64,000 bases of DNA from Arthrobacter sp. NEB 688 (GTDB lineage Bacteria > Actinomycetota > Actinomycetes > Actinomycetales > Dermatophilaceae): assembly GCF_013201035.1 (NCBI RefSeq), contig NZ_CP053707.1:620001-684000 (forward strand), read 5' to 3'. Position numbers and translations under genes: made by a program. Under the pieces are notes generated by a model that had not been told where the DNA came from, made no database searches, and was given only the letters and a program-made list of their open reading frames with translations. Each line of letters starts with the position of its first letter. The stretch's first letter is position 1. Below are positions 16,695 to 24,950 of this stretch, piece by piece.

Positions 16695-17510
16695 CAACGT
16701 GCCCCCGAGCCGGTCGATGGCCGTCTTGGGGCGGTTGGTGATGACGACGTCGACGCCGAGGTCGCGGCACAGGTCCATGTCGGCCTCGTCGTCGACCGTC
16801 CAGACGAAGACCTGGTGCCCGTGGCGGCGGTACTTCTCGACGACCGAGGGCTTGCGGCGCAGGAACGCGACGTCGAGACCGACCGTGCCGATGCCCTTCG
16901 GCAGCTCGCCGTCGAGCGGCAGGGTGCGGCCGCGGGCCGAGATGAGGTGGACCAGCGGGATCTCGGGCGAGAGGCGGTGGACCCGCAGGAGGGCCCGCGC
17001 CGAGAAGGACATCACCCGCACGTGCGGGCGGCCCGGCCGGTCGCCCCGGTCGAGGTCGAAGAAGCGCAGCACCTGGACGAGCGTCTTCTCGACGTCGTCG
17101 CCGTGCCGGGTCGGATGCTTGGTCTCGATGAGGGTGAGCACCTCGTCCCCGGTGTCGACGAGGGTGTCGAGGAGGCGCCGCAGGGTCAGCAGGTGGCCGC
17201 GCTCGGGGTCGGACTCCGGCTGCTCGGACTCGCCCGGGCCGCTCTTCCACGACGCCCAGTCCAGCTGCTCGAGCCGGGCGAGCTCGAGGGTCGAGACGGC
17301 GCCGCTGCCGTTGGAGGTCCGCTCGACCCGCCGGTCGTGGACGCAGACCAGGTGGTGGTCGGCGGTCAGGCGCACGTCGCACTCGACGCCGTCGGCGCCG
17401 TGGTCGAACGCCTTGCGGTAGGCCCGGAGCGTGTGCTCGGCCTCCTCCGCGCTGGCGCCGCGGTGCGCCACGACGAGGGGGCGGGTGGTCGTCTGCTGCT
17501 CGACGGTCAC
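16692..17510 (-). CDS. Glycerophosphodiester phosphodiesterase
   Basis: Hydrolyses glycerophosphodiesters to glycerol 3-phosphate and an alcohol. The 272-residue TIM-barrel protein has HRGASAEEAEHT (residues 16-27), the metal-binding ECDVRLTADHHLVCVHD (about 43-59), and the downstream lysine in IETKHP. No signal peptide is seen, so it is cytoplasmic. The start is GTG 17510. Glycerol-phosphate release fits the lipid turnover genes earlier in the window. Confidence 0.92.
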   Translation of the reverse strand: MTVEQQTTTRPLVVAHRGASAEEAEHTLRAYRKAFDHGADGVECDVRLTADHHLVCVHDRRVERTSNGSGAVSTLELARLEQLDWASWKSGPGESEQPESDPERGHLLTLRRLLDTLVDTGDEVLTLIETKHPTRHGDDVEKTLVQVLRFFDLDRGDRPGRPHVRVMSFSARALLRVHRLSPEIPLVHLISARGRTLPLDGELPKGIGTVGLDVAFLRRKPSVVEKYRRHGHQVFVWTVDDEADMDLCRDLGVDVVITNRPKTAIDRLGGTL

Positions 17511-17647
17511 GGGAGACCATCATTCCCGGTCAGGGGGCTCCGCGTCATCCCGGGGGGTCGGGACACGCCGTTCGGCCGGTGCCGTGCGGGTGCGCCGGCA
17601 CCGGGAGCGGGCGCTCACACTCCGCGCCGCCCTACCGTTGGACCATC

Positions 17648-18136
17648 GTGAGCCTCCCGCCCTTCCAGCACCTCGTCGACGAGCACTGGCGCGACGTCGC
17701 CCGTCTCGCCCACGGGCTCGTCGGCCCCGTGCACGCCGACGACGTCGCGCAGCAGGCGTGGACCCAGGCCCTGGCCGCCTACCCGCGGCTCACCCACGCC
17801 CGCAACCTGCGCTCGTGGCTCCTCACCGTCACCCACCGCTGCGCGATGGACCACCACCGCGCGGCCCGGCGCACCACCCCCCACGAGGACCCGGCGGCGC
17901 TCGCCGAGGCACCGCTCGTCCCGGCTCCGGCCGACCCGGACGGGGCGCTCTGGGCCCGCGTGGCCGCCCTGCCGCCCCGGCAGCGGGACGCCGTCGTCCT
18001 GCGCTTCGTCGGCGACCTCGACCACCGCGCCGTCGCCGCCGCCCTCGGCACGACGCCGGGGATGAGCCGGCGGCTCGTCAGCGACGCCCTGGTGGCCCTG
18101 CGCCTGACCCTCACCGACCCGGAGGACCTCCGATGA
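17648..18136 (+). CDS. ECF-type sigma-70 family factor
   Basis: A 162-residue sigma factor with region 2 (HADDVAQQAWTQALAAYPRL, RNLRSWLLTVTHRCAMDHHRA) and region 4 (LPPRQRDAVVLRFVGDLDHRAVAAAL). No anti-sigma gene is adjacent; instead it overlaps by ATGA with an O6-alkylguanine-DNA alkyltransferase gene, suggesting a DNA alkylation or stress response unit. Start GTG 17648 gives a normal N-terminus and lies nine bases after a TACCGT box. Confidence 0.85.
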   Translation: MSLPPFQHLVDEHWRDVARLAHGLVGPVHADDVAQQAWTQALAAYPRLTHARNLRSWLLTVTHRCAMDHHRAARRTTPHEDPAALAEAPLVPAPADPDGALWARVAALPPRQRDAVVLRFVGDLDHRAVAAALGTTPGMSRRLVSDALVALRLTLTDPEDLR

Positions 18137-18708
18137 CCGACCCCTTCACCGCCTTCGCCCCGCCGCTCGCCGGCCCGCCCCGCCTGGCCCCGACCGACGT
18201 CTCGTACGTCCTCGACGACACCGACGTCGGCCGGATGCTCGTCGCCGTCCGGGACGACGGGCGGGTCCTGGCGACCGCGTTCGCGCCGGACGACGCCGCC
18301 GAGGAGCGCTGGCTGGCGCGCCTCGCGGCGTCCGTCAGCCCGCGGGTGCTGCGCCATCCGGCCCCCACCGACCTCGCCCGGCGGGCGCTGGCCGACTACC
18401 TCGCGGGCCGCACCCGGCGGGTCGAGGTCGAGGCCGACCTCGCGCTCGCGACGGCGTTCCAGCGCGAGGTGCTGACCGGGCTCGCGGCGCGGGTCGGGTA
18501 CGGCGAGCGGACGACCTACGCCGCGCTGGCCGCCGCGGTCGACCACCCCGGGGCCGCCCGGGCCGTCGGCACCGCGCTCGGCGGCAACCCGCTGTGCGTC
18601 ACGCTGCCCTGCCACCGGGTGCTCCCGGCGGCCGGCGGGGTCGGCGGGTACGCCGGCGGCCCGCAGGCCAAGGAGCACCTCCTCGCCCTCGAGGCCGCCC
18701 ACCCCTGA
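18133..18708 (+). CDS. ogt: Methylated-DNA-protein-cysteine methyltransferase
   Basis: Removes O6-alkyl groups from guanine by irreversible transfer to its own cysteine. The 191-residue protein has the active-site PCHRV (about residues 157-161) preceded by the helix-turn-helix region YGERTTYAALAAAVDHPGAARAVGTAL, used here as a domain marker. Typical Ogt length. It is the second gene of an operon with an ECF sigma factor (four-base overlap), so its production is presumably tied to that regulator. Confidence 0.93.
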   Translation: MTDPFTAFAPPLAGPPRLAPTDVSYVLDDTDVGRMLVAVRDDGRVLATAFAPDDAAEERWLARLAASVSPRVLRHPAPTDLARRALADYLAGRTRRVEVEADLALATAFQREVLTGLAARVGYGERTTYAALAAAVDHPGAARAVGTALGGNPLCVTLPCHRVLPAAGGVGGYAGGPQAKEHLLALEAAHP

Positions 18709-18732
18709 CCCCCCACTCCCCCTTCTTCCGGC

Positions 18733-18801
18733 ACTGATTGCGAGTTCCGCCGCCCGACGCGCCGTCCGCAGGCGTGTCGAGCGGCGGAACTCGCAATCAG
18801 T
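18733..18801. repeat. Long palindrome (about 30-bp stem) between convergent genes
   Basis: Arms at 18733-18753 and 18781-18801 are perfect 21-base complements beginning ACTGATTGCGAG. After one mismatch (18754/18780) pairing resumes from 18755-18763 to 18771-18779 with one G-T pair, leaving a seven-base loop. It separates ogt (+) from the oxidoreductase-hemerythrin gene (-), so a bidirectional terminator is plausible. There is no terminal T-run. Confidence 0.85.
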
Positions 18802-18813
18802 CGGGAAACGGGG

Positions 18814-20412
18814 TCAGTGGAAGCCGTGGCGGGCGAGGGGGTGCATCAGCTCGCGCTCCTCGTACGCCAGGTGCGACAGGAGGGTGTCGGTCAGCACGTC
18901 GACGACGTGCCGCAGCCGGTCCATCGCCCCGGGCTCGTCGGCGACGAGGGCCACGAGCGCCCGGTCCACGTCGTCGAGCACGTCGTGGATGACCTCGTGC
19001 TCCTCCTCGAGCCGGGCGATGACCGGGGCCGCGGCGGGGTCGGTCCAGCGCAGGTGCGGGAAGATCGAGGCGTCCTCGAGGGAGTGGTGCCCCGTGACGA
19101 TCCGGCAGTACGACTCGCAGTAGGCGCCGAGCGTCCACTGGTTCTGGCGCATCGTCATCGCGTTGACGGCCGAGCGCGCCGAGCCGACCGAGAGCATCCC
19201 GCGGGCCACCTGGTCGACGACGTCGCGGACCTGCGCGAGCTCGGAGCGCAGGTGGTCGTGGACGTCGACGAGGTGGCGCGGCACGGCCAGCTGCGCCTCC
19301 GTGTAGCCCGAGGAGTCGGCGATGTCGGGGTAGCGGGGACGCGAGGCCTCGTCCCACGGCAGCGCACCGGTCAGCCGCCGGCCGTCGTCGGGGGTCGGCG
19401 CGAACGGCGGTGCGGCAGCGGCCGGTCGAGCAGCAGCCGGGATGCCCGGAGCCGGTGTCCGCTCGACCGCGGCGTCGTCCGCGACGGCATCCTCGGCCGG
19501 TGCCCCAGGGGCATCGAGGGGCTCGGCCGCGACCCGGGCCCGCTCGGCCTCGACGAGCTCGCGCGTCGCCGGCGCGACCTCCAGCGCCCACGCCCGCACG
19601 AGGTCGGGGTCGTCGGCGCCGAGGACGAAGGTGGCCATCCCGTGCTCGAGCGTCAGCGCGGCCAGCTGCTCGGGCCAGTCGCCCACCCGGCCGCGCAGCC
19701 CGCTGCCGCCACCGCGGGACGGGAAGACGTTGTAGAGCCGGCGGACGTCCTCGGGGGCGCGGCCGGCCTCGAGCGCGGCCTCGTCGACGACGGCGTTCAT
19801 CGCGCCGAGGGCGTCGGGGTCGGCGTAGCCCATGCTCGGCAGCCAGCCGTCGGCCAGGCGCCCGGTGAGGCGGAGCATCCGCGGCTTGTAGGCCCCGAGC
19901 CAGATGCCGACCGGGTGCGCCGGCGCCGGGCCCGCGTGGAGGCCGTGGACGCGGTGGTGGCGGCCGTCGACCCGGACCGTGCCCTCGCCCGACCACATCG
20001 CGCGCAGCACCGCGACGGCCTCCTCGAGCGCGTCGACGGCCTCGCCGGGCGAGAGGCGCGTGCCGCCGGCCGCCTCGATCGCGTCCCAGAAGGCGCCGGC
20101 GCCCAGGCCGAGCTCGACCCGACCGCCGGTGAGGACGTCGAGGGTCGCGACGGACTGCGCCAGCACCGCCGGCGGACGCAGCGGCAGGTTGACGACGTTC
20201 GGCGCGACCCGGACGGCGGTCGTCCGGGCGCCGATGACCGAGAGGAGCGTCCACGCGTCGAGGTGGCGCGCCTGGTAGGGGTGGTCCTGGACGGTGACGA
20301 GGTCGAGCCCGAGGACGTCCGCGAGCTGGGCGAGCTCGAGCACACGGTCGGCCGAGGAGGCCTCGGGCGTCGGGAAGATCCCGAACTCGAGCGCGTGCCC
20401 GTGGTCGGTCAC
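18814..20412 (-). CDS. F420-type LLM oxidoreductase fused to a hemerythrin domain
   Basis: A 532-residue two-domain protein. Residues 1-285 are a luciferase-like (LLM) oxidoreductase barrel: LEFGIFPTPEAS, TVQDHPYQ, LGLGAGAFWDAI. An Ala/Pro-rich linker (about 290-345) leads to a hemerythrin-like four-helix bundle with the iron-ligand pattern HDHL, GHHSLEDASIFPHL, LEEEHEVIHD and HLAYEERELMHPL. Family knowledge suggests F420 or FMN use in the first domain and oxygen, NO or peroxide sensing at a diiron site in the second. Start GTG 20412 overlaps the upstream TPR gene stop (GTGA). Confidence 0.88.
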   Translation of the reverse strand: MTDHGHALEFGIFPTPEASSADRVLELAQLADVLGLDLVTVQDHPYQARHLDAWTLLSVIGARTTAVRVAPNVVNLPLRPPAVLAQSVATLDVLTGGRVELGLGAGAFWDAIEAAGGTRLSPGEAVDALEEAVAVLRAMWSGEGTVRVDGRHHRVHGLHAGPAPAHPVGIWLGAYKPRMLRLTGRLADGWLPSMGYADPDALGAMNAVVDEAALEAGRAPEDVRRLYNVFPSRGGGSGLRGRVGDWPEQLAALTLEHGMATFVLGADDPDLVRAWALEVAPATRELVEAERARVAAEPLDAPGAPAEDAVADDAAVERTPAPGIPAAARPAAAAPPFAPTPDDGRRLTGALPWDEASRPRYPDIADSSGYTEAQLAVPRHLVDVHDHLRSELAQVRDVVDQVARGMLSVGSARSAVNAMTMRQNQWTLGAYCESYCRIVTGHHSLEDASIFPHLRWTDPAAAPVIARLEEEHEVIHDVLDDVDRALVALVADEPGAMDRLRHVVDVLTDTLLSHLAYEERELMHPLARHGFH

Positions 20413-20885
20413 GGGCGGTCCGCGTGCGGCTCGTCGTCGCCGGGTCGCTCGCCGTCGGCGCCGCCACCGTCCGGCGGCTCGACGTCGACGACCCCGCCGA
20501 CGCCCTCGTCCCGGACGGCCGGGGGCAGCCGGCCCTCGTCGCCGTAGCCACCGAGCAGCTCGGCCATCACGAGGTGCGGCTTCGCCTCGGCCGCGCGCCC
20601 CTGGCGCTCGAGGGTGCGCCCGAGGAGCAGGTTGGCGTAGGCCTCGTCGGGGTCGTCGACGAGGATCGCGCGGGTCACGGTCTCGGCGCGCCGCAGCTGC
20701 GCCGAGTGGAAGTACGAGCGCGCGAGGAGCAGCCGCAGCTCGGTCGTGCCGTGCAGCGGCGGCTCGAAGGCGCTGGTGTCGACGAGCTGCGAGAGCTCCT
20801 CCGCGGCGGCCTGGAACTCGCCGTGCTCGAAGAGCCCCCGGGCCCTCTGGTAGCGCTCGGCCATGCCGGTCTCGGAGGTGGTCAT
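20409..20885 (-). CDS. Tetratricopeptide repeat protein
   Basis: A 158-residue soluble protein with TPR-like helices: MAERYQRARGLFEHGEFQAA, LLLARSYFHSAQLRRAETV and ANLLLGRTLERQGRAAEA (residues about 10-105), then an acidic, Gly/Asp-rich tail. TPRs mediate protein binding. The stop overlaps the start of the LLM-hemerythrin gene by four bases, so the two proteins may act together; this is inference. A second ATG 24 bases in is possible. Confidence 0.78.
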   Translation of the reverse strand: MTTSETGMAERYQRARGLFEHGEFQAAAEELSQLVDTSAFEPPLHGTTELRLLLARSYFHSAQLRRAETVTRAILVDDPDEAYANLLLGRTLERQGRAAEAKPHLVMAELLGGYGDEGRLPPAVRDEGVGGVVDVEPPDGGGADGERPGDDEPHADRP

Positions 20886-21034
20886 GCGTCGCTCAACGCC
20901 GCGTCGTCGGCGGCTGTTCCGTGGGTCGGCGGCGCCGCGACCGGGTGCGGCCGGCCCGCCGCGAGCACACCCGAGGAGGACACGACCCCGGACCGGTTCC
21001 CCACGACCCGGGCCGCACGAGGCAGGATCGGGGC

Positions 21035-22468
21035 GTGACCGTCCCGCCCTCCACCCCACCGGAGCAGGAGCCGCGCACCGCGCGCCCGCGCCGGTTCACC
21101 GACGGCGCCCGCGCCGTCGGCCGCGGGGGCGGTCGGAGCCTGCGCGCGGTCGGCCGCGGGGGCGCTGCCTCGGCCCGGGTCGTCGGCCGCGGGGGCCGGG
21201 CCGCCGGCGAGCGCTTCCGTCGCTTCGCGGGGGCCGACGGCGCCGCCGACACCGGCCTCGCCCGGCTCACCGAGCTGCACGCCGTCAACGTCGCGGGCGA
21301 CGCCGCGGTCACGGTCAGCCTCGCCGGCACCGTCTTCGCGATGCCCACCGACGAGGCCCGCGGCCGCGTCGCCCTCTTCCTCCTCCTGACGATGGCGCCC
21401 TTCCTCCTGCTGGCGCCGCTCATCGGGCCGCTGCTCGACCGCTTCCGGCACGGCCGGCGCTGGGCGCTCGGCGCGACCCTCGCGATGCGCGGCTTCCTCG
21501 CGTGGGTGCTGGCCTCGGCCGTGCTCGAGGACAGCCCGTGGCTCTTCCCCGCCGCGCTCGGGTGCCTCGTCGCGTCCCGGTCCTACGCCGTGGCGCGGGC
21601 GGCGGCCGTCCCGAGGCTGCTGCCCGCCGGCATCGGTCTCGTGAGCGCCAACTCGCGCCTCAACATCGCCGGGATCGTCGGGATGGTCATCGGCGGCGGG
21701 CTGGCCGGCGCGGCCTCCCGCATCGGGCCGGACTGGTCGCTGCGGGTCGCGTTCGTCGTCTTCGTCGTCGCGACGGTCATGGCCATCCGGCTGCCGGCGC
21801 GCATCGACTCGAGCCTCGGCGAGCTCGACGTCGACGGCACGCCCGTCGGCGAGGAGCCGATCGGCTCGCCCGAGCGCGGCGCGCGGCGGCTGCGGGCACT
21901 GCCGGTGCCCGTCCGCTACGTGCTGTGGCTGACGACGGGGGCGCGCCTGCTCACCGGCTTCCTCACCCTCTTCCTCACCTTCCTCATGCGCGAGCACCCG
22001 ATCCCCGGGTGGAGCGGACCGCTCGTGCTCGCCGTCGTCGCCGGGGCGGCCGGGGTCGGCAACGGCCTCGGGTCGCTCATCGGCAACCGCAAGGAGACCC
22101 CCGCGCCCGAGGTGATGGCCAGCGCCATCGCCGTCGTCGCACTCGCCGCGGCCCTCGCGACGGCGCTCTTCTACTCGGTGTGGGTGCTGGCGCTCGTCGG
22201 GCTCGCGGGCGGCGTCTTCGGGCAGCTCGCGAAGCTCTGCCTCGACGCCCTCATCCAGCGTGACGTCGCCGAGGTCGTCCGGGCCCGGGTGTTCTCGTGG
22301 TCCGAGACGATCCTCCAGGCGTTCTGGGTGGTCGGCGGGACGATCGGCATCCTCGTGCCCCTCGAGCCGCGCCTCGGGTTCGGCGTCATCACCGCGGTCG
22401 TGCTCGCCGCCGGGGTCGTCGCCGTGCGCTCGCGCTCCACCGGCGACCGCGCCTCCGGGCTCGCCTGA
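21035..22468 (+). CDS. MFS transporter with repetitive Arg/Gly N-terminus
   Basis: A 477-residue major facilitator protein with about 12 membrane helices after residue 75. The first 65 residues are cytoplasmic and basic, with three copies of a VGRGG-centred unit (AVGRGGGRSLR, AVGRGGAASAR, VVGRGGRAAGE) encoded by near-identical DNA at about 21114-21200. Substrate unknown. Start GTG 21035 is preferred; CAGGAT lies six bases upstream. The 149 bases to the divergent TPR gene hold no other gene. Confidence 0.8.
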   Translation: MTVPPSTPPEQEPRTARPRRFTDGARAVGRGGGRSLRAVGRGGAASARVVGRGGRAAGERFRRFAGADGAADTGLARLTELHAVNVAGDAAVTVSLAGTVFAMPTDEARGRVALFLLLTMAPFLLLAPLIGPLLDRFRHGRRWALGATLAMRGFLAWVLASAVLEDSPWLFPAALGCLVASRSYAVARAAAVPRLLPAGIGLVSANSRLNIAGIVGMVIGGGLAGAASRIGPDWSLRVAFVVFVVATVMAIRLPARIDSSLGELDVDGTPVGEEPIGSPERGARRLRALPVPVRYVLWLTTGARLLTGFLTLFLTFLMREHPIPGWSGPLVLAVVAGAAGVGNGLGSLIGNRKETPAPEVMASAIAVVALAAALATALFYSVWVLALVGLAGGVFGQLAKLCLDALIQRDVAEVVRARVFSWSETILQAFWVVGGTIGILVPLEPRLGFGVITAVVLAAGVVAVRSRSTGDRASGLA

Positions 22469-22485
22469 CCCCGCCCGGTCACGCC

Positions 22486-22491
22486 TAGGCT
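22486..22491 (+). promoter_or_regulatory. -10 box (TAGGCT) of the TVP38 gene
   Basis: TAGGCT ends seven bases before ATG 22499, matching the box before the acyltransferase gene at 6358. Confidence 0.4.
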
Positions 22492-22498
22492 GGCCGGG

Positions 22499-23143
22499 AT
22501 GTCCTCCTCGACCGCCGCCCGCGTCCGCCTCGCCGGGCTTGTCGTCGGCGTGCTGCTCGCCGGGGGTCTGGCCGTGCTCCTGCTCGGCGACGACCTCGGG
22601 ACGGTGCGCCGCGTGGTCGCCGACAGCGGGGCGTGGGGGCCGGTCGTCTACGTCGTCCTCCACGTCGTGCTGACCCTCGTCCCGGTGCCGAAGAACCTCC
22701 TCGCGGGCATCGCCGGGGCGCTGTTCGGCCTCGGCGCCGGCAGCGCGCTGTCGTGGCTCGGCGCGGTCGCGAGCGCCTGGGTGACCTTCGAGCTCGCCGG
22801 CCGCCTCGGGGCCGGGGCGGTCGACGGGATCACCGGTGCGCGGGTCGAGCGGGTCCGCGCCGCGCTGCGCGACCGCGGGCTGCTGGCGGTCGTCATCGCC
22901 CGGCTCACGCCGCTCGTGCCCTTCACGCTCGTCAACTGGGGCGCGGGCGTCAGCCGGGTCGCGCGCCGCGACTTCGTCCTCGGCACGGCGCTGGGCGTCG
23001 TCCCGGGGACGGTCGCCTACGTCGCCGTCGGGGCGTCGGCCGGCCAGGACGCGAGCACCATCGTCCTCGCCGGGGGCGCCGGCGTGGTCCTGCTCCTCGC
23101 GGCCGGCCTCCTCGCCCGCCGCCTCGGCCCGCGCCACCCCTGA
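22499..23143 (+). CDS. TVP38/TMEM64 (DedA-like) membrane protein
   Basis: A 214-residue protein with about five membrane segments. The SNARE-associated/VTT core is visible: VPVPKNLLAGIAGALFGLGAG, then the re-entrant region ARLTPLVPFTLVNWGAGVSRV and GTALGVVPGTVAYVAVG. The family includes lipid scramblases and undecaprenyl-phosphate translocases; this member's cargo is unknown. It faces the cupin gene across a perfect 56-base palindrome. Confidence 0.85.
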   Translation: MSSSTAARVRLAGLVVGVLLAGGLAVLLLGDDLGTVRRVVADSGAWGPVVYVVLHVVLTLVPVPKNLLAGIAGALFGLGAGSALSWLGAVASAWVTFELAGRLGAGAVDGITGARVERVRAALRDRGLLAVVIARLTPLVPFTLVNWGAGVSRVARRDFVLGTALGVVPGTVAYVAVGASAGQDASTIVLAGGAGVVLLLAAGLLARRLGPRHP

Positions 23144-23170
23144 CCCGCGCCCCCACCGCACCCCTCCCTC

Positions 23171-23226
23171 CCGCGAACGTGTGTGAACTCGCCGGGGATC
23201 ACCGGCGAGTTCACACACGTTCGCGG
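23171..23226. repeat. Palindrome copy 1 (25-bp perfect arms), downstream of cupin gene
   Basis: CCGCGAACGTGTGTGAACTC begins the left arm, which extends 25 bases to 23195; the perfect complement occupies 23202-23226, with loop GGATCA. It lies between convergent genes. A near-identical copy is at 23769-23824. Confidence 0.92.
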
Positions 23227-23240
23227 TGGAGCGGGCGATG

Positions 23241-23729
23241 TCAGGAGCCGTCGACCCAGATGTTGTCGTGCTCGGCCATGAACGCGTCGTACCGCTCGCG
23301 GTTCCAGCCGTCGGTGCCGGCCGCGAGCCCCTCGAAGTAGCCCTCACGCGGGGCGCCCGGGGCGAAGTGCAGCAGCATCCGGGCGGGCCCGTCCTCGTTG
23401 CGGAACCCGTGGACGCCGCCCGGCGGCACGTGGACGAAGTCCCCGGCGCCGGCGCGCAGCCAGTCGCGGCCGTCGAAGATGCGCACGACGCCCTCGAGGA
23501 CGTGGAACGACTCGCTGAGCGTCCGGTGGAAGTGCGGGCCCGGGCCGCTCGGCGGGCCGGCGAAGGTCCAGCAGTAGAGGCCGAAGAGGCCCCCGGTCGA
23601 GGCCGCCGAGGCGAGGTAGTGCACCCGGTTGCCGTTCGGGTAGGTCAGGTCCGGCGGCCGGTCGGCGGTGTCCGACCAGGCCGAGACCTCGCCGTCGTCC
23701 CCGTCGTACAGCCGCGGTGGGTACCCCAT
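23241..23729 (-). CDS. Cupin domain protein
   Basis: A 162-residue single-domain cupin. The metal-binding motifs are GPHFHRTLSESFHVLEG (H, H, E, H ligands, about residues 64-80) and GDFVHVPPGGVHGF (about 96-109). Such proteins are small dioxygenases, isomerases or sensors; substrate unknown. The gene is a stand-alone unit bracketed by two near-identical 56-base palindromes (23171-23226 and 23769-23824). A TACGGT box six bases before ATG 23729 suggests a leaderless transcript. Confidence 0.88.
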   Translation of the reverse strand: MGYPPRLYDGDDGEVSAWSDTADRPPDLTYPNGNRVHYLASAASTGGLFGLYCWTFAGPPSGPGPHFHRTLSESFHVLEGVVRIFDGRDWLRAGAGDFVHVPPGGVHGFRNEDGPARMLLHFAPGAPREGYFEGLAAGTDGWNRERYDAFMAEHDNIWVDGS

Positions 23730-23735
23730 CCCCCG

Positions 23736-23741
23736 ACCGTA
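23736..23741 (-). promoter_or_regulatory. -10 box (TACGGT) of the cupin gene
   Basis: TACGGT on the minus strand with six bases to ATG 23729. The second palindrome starts 28 bases upstream, overlapping where a -35 element would lie. Confidence 0.4.
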
Positions 23742-23768
23742 GTGACGCCCGCCCGCCCGGTCGACCCC

Positions 23769-23824
23769 CCGCGAACGTGTGTGAACTCGCCGGGGATCAC
23801 CGGCGGGTTCACACACGTTCGCGG
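23769..23824. repeat. Palindrome copy 2, in the divergent cupin/oxidoreductase promoter region
   Basis: Identical to the copy at 23171-23226 except one base in the right arm (CGGCGGGTTC for CGGCGAGTTC), which turns a pair into G-T. It lies between divergent genes, so it cannot serve as their terminator. Confidence 0.92.
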
Positions 23825-23918
23825 AAGAAGGAGGGCGGGGTTCGGTGGGGGCGGCGACGGGGTAGGAGCACCGCCGACGCGCCGGACCGGCCGGCGCCAT
23901 CCCCGAGGAGCGCCCCGC

Positions 23919-24908
23919 GTGACCCGATTCGGCTTCACCCTCATGACCGAGCAGAGCGGCCCGAAGGAGCTCGTCGACGCCGCCGTGCGCGCCGAGGCGG
24001 CCGGCTTCGACCTCCTCGTCTCGAGCGACCACTACTCGCCGTGGCTCACCGAGCAGGGCCACGCCCCGCACGCCTGGACGATGCTCGGCGCCGTCGCCCA
24101 CGCGACGAGCACGATCGACCTCGCCACCTACGTGACCTGCCCGACGATGCGCTACCACCCGACGGTCGTCGCGCAGCAGGCCGCGACCCTGCAGATCCTC
24201 GCCGACGGCCGCTTCACGCTCGGCCTGGGCTCGGGCGAGAACCTCAACGAGCACGTCATCGGGCAGGGCTGGCCGCCGGTCGCGCAGCGCCAGGACATGC
24301 TCGCCGAGGCGATGGAGATCATCCGCGAGCTGTTCACCGGCGAGCTGACGACCTACCGCGGCGAGTACTTCGACGTCGACTCCGCGCGCCTGTGGGACCT
24401 GCCCGAGCAGGGCGTCCCGATCGGCGTCGCCGTGAGCGGCCGCGCCGGCATCGAGCGGTTCGGGCCGCTCGCCGAGCACCTCATCGCCGTGCAGCCCGAG
24501 GCCGAGCTCGTGCAGCAGTGGGACGAGCTCGCCGGCTCGACCATCGGCTCGGGCGCTCGCGCCATCGGCCAGATCCCCATCTGCTGGGACCCCGACGAGG
24601 CCGCCGCCGTCACCCGCGCCCACGAGCAGTTCCGGTGGTTCGCCGGCGGCTGGAAGGTCAACGCCGACCTGCCGACCCCCATGGGCTTCAGCGGCGCCAC
24701 CCAGTTCGTCCGCGAGGATGACGTCGCCGCGTCCATCCCGTGCGGCCCCGACCTCGACAAGGTCGTCGAGGCCGTCGCGCCCTACTGGGAGGCCGGCTTC
24801 ACCGACATCGCGCTGGTCCAGGTCGGCGGCGAGCACCAGACGCCGTTCCTCGACGAGGTCGCCCCCGAGCTGCTCGAGAAGCTGCGCGCCGCCGCCCCCT
24901 CCTCCTGA
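23919..24908 (+). CDS. F420-dependent oxidoreductase, G6PDH-family LLM type
   Basis: A 329-residue luciferase-like barrel. The N-terminus RFGFTLMTEQSGPKELVDAA, then SSDHYSPWLTEQGHAPHAW, VTCPTMRYHP and GLGSGENLNEH match the F420-dependent glucose-6-phosphate dehydrogenase-like subgroup closely. Members reduce F420 with sugar phosphates or related alcohols; whether this copy is a true Fgd is uncertain. Start GTG 23919 has GAGGAG (23905-23910) nine bases upstream. It could feed F420H2 to the LLM-hemerythrin enzyme nearby. Confidence 0.88.
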   Translation: MTRFGFTLMTEQSGPKELVDAAVRAEAAGFDLLVSSDHYSPWLTEQGHAPHAWTMLGAVAHATSTIDLATYVTCPTMRYHPTVVAQQAATLQILADGRFTLGLGSGENLNEHVIGQGWPPVAQRQDMLAEAMEIIRELFTGELTTYRGEYFDVDSARLWDLPEQGVPIGVAVSGRAGIERFGPLAEHLIAVQPEAELVQQWDELAGSTIGSGARAIGQIPICWDPDEAAAVTRAHEQFRWFAGGWKVNADLPTPMGFSGATQFVREDDVAASIPCGPDLDKVVEAVAPYWEAGFTDIALVQVGGEHQTPFLDEVAPELLEKLRAAAPSS

Positions 24909-24950
24909 GCCGCAGCACCCACGACGAGCGCCACCCGCCGCCCGGCCCCG

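Noticed and set aside
20882-23347. 821-codon minus-strand open frame over the MFS and TVP38 genes
   Set aside because: Low-complexity Arg/Glu/Asp/Gly-rich composition with no recognisable domain; the sense strand carries well-formed membrane proteins.
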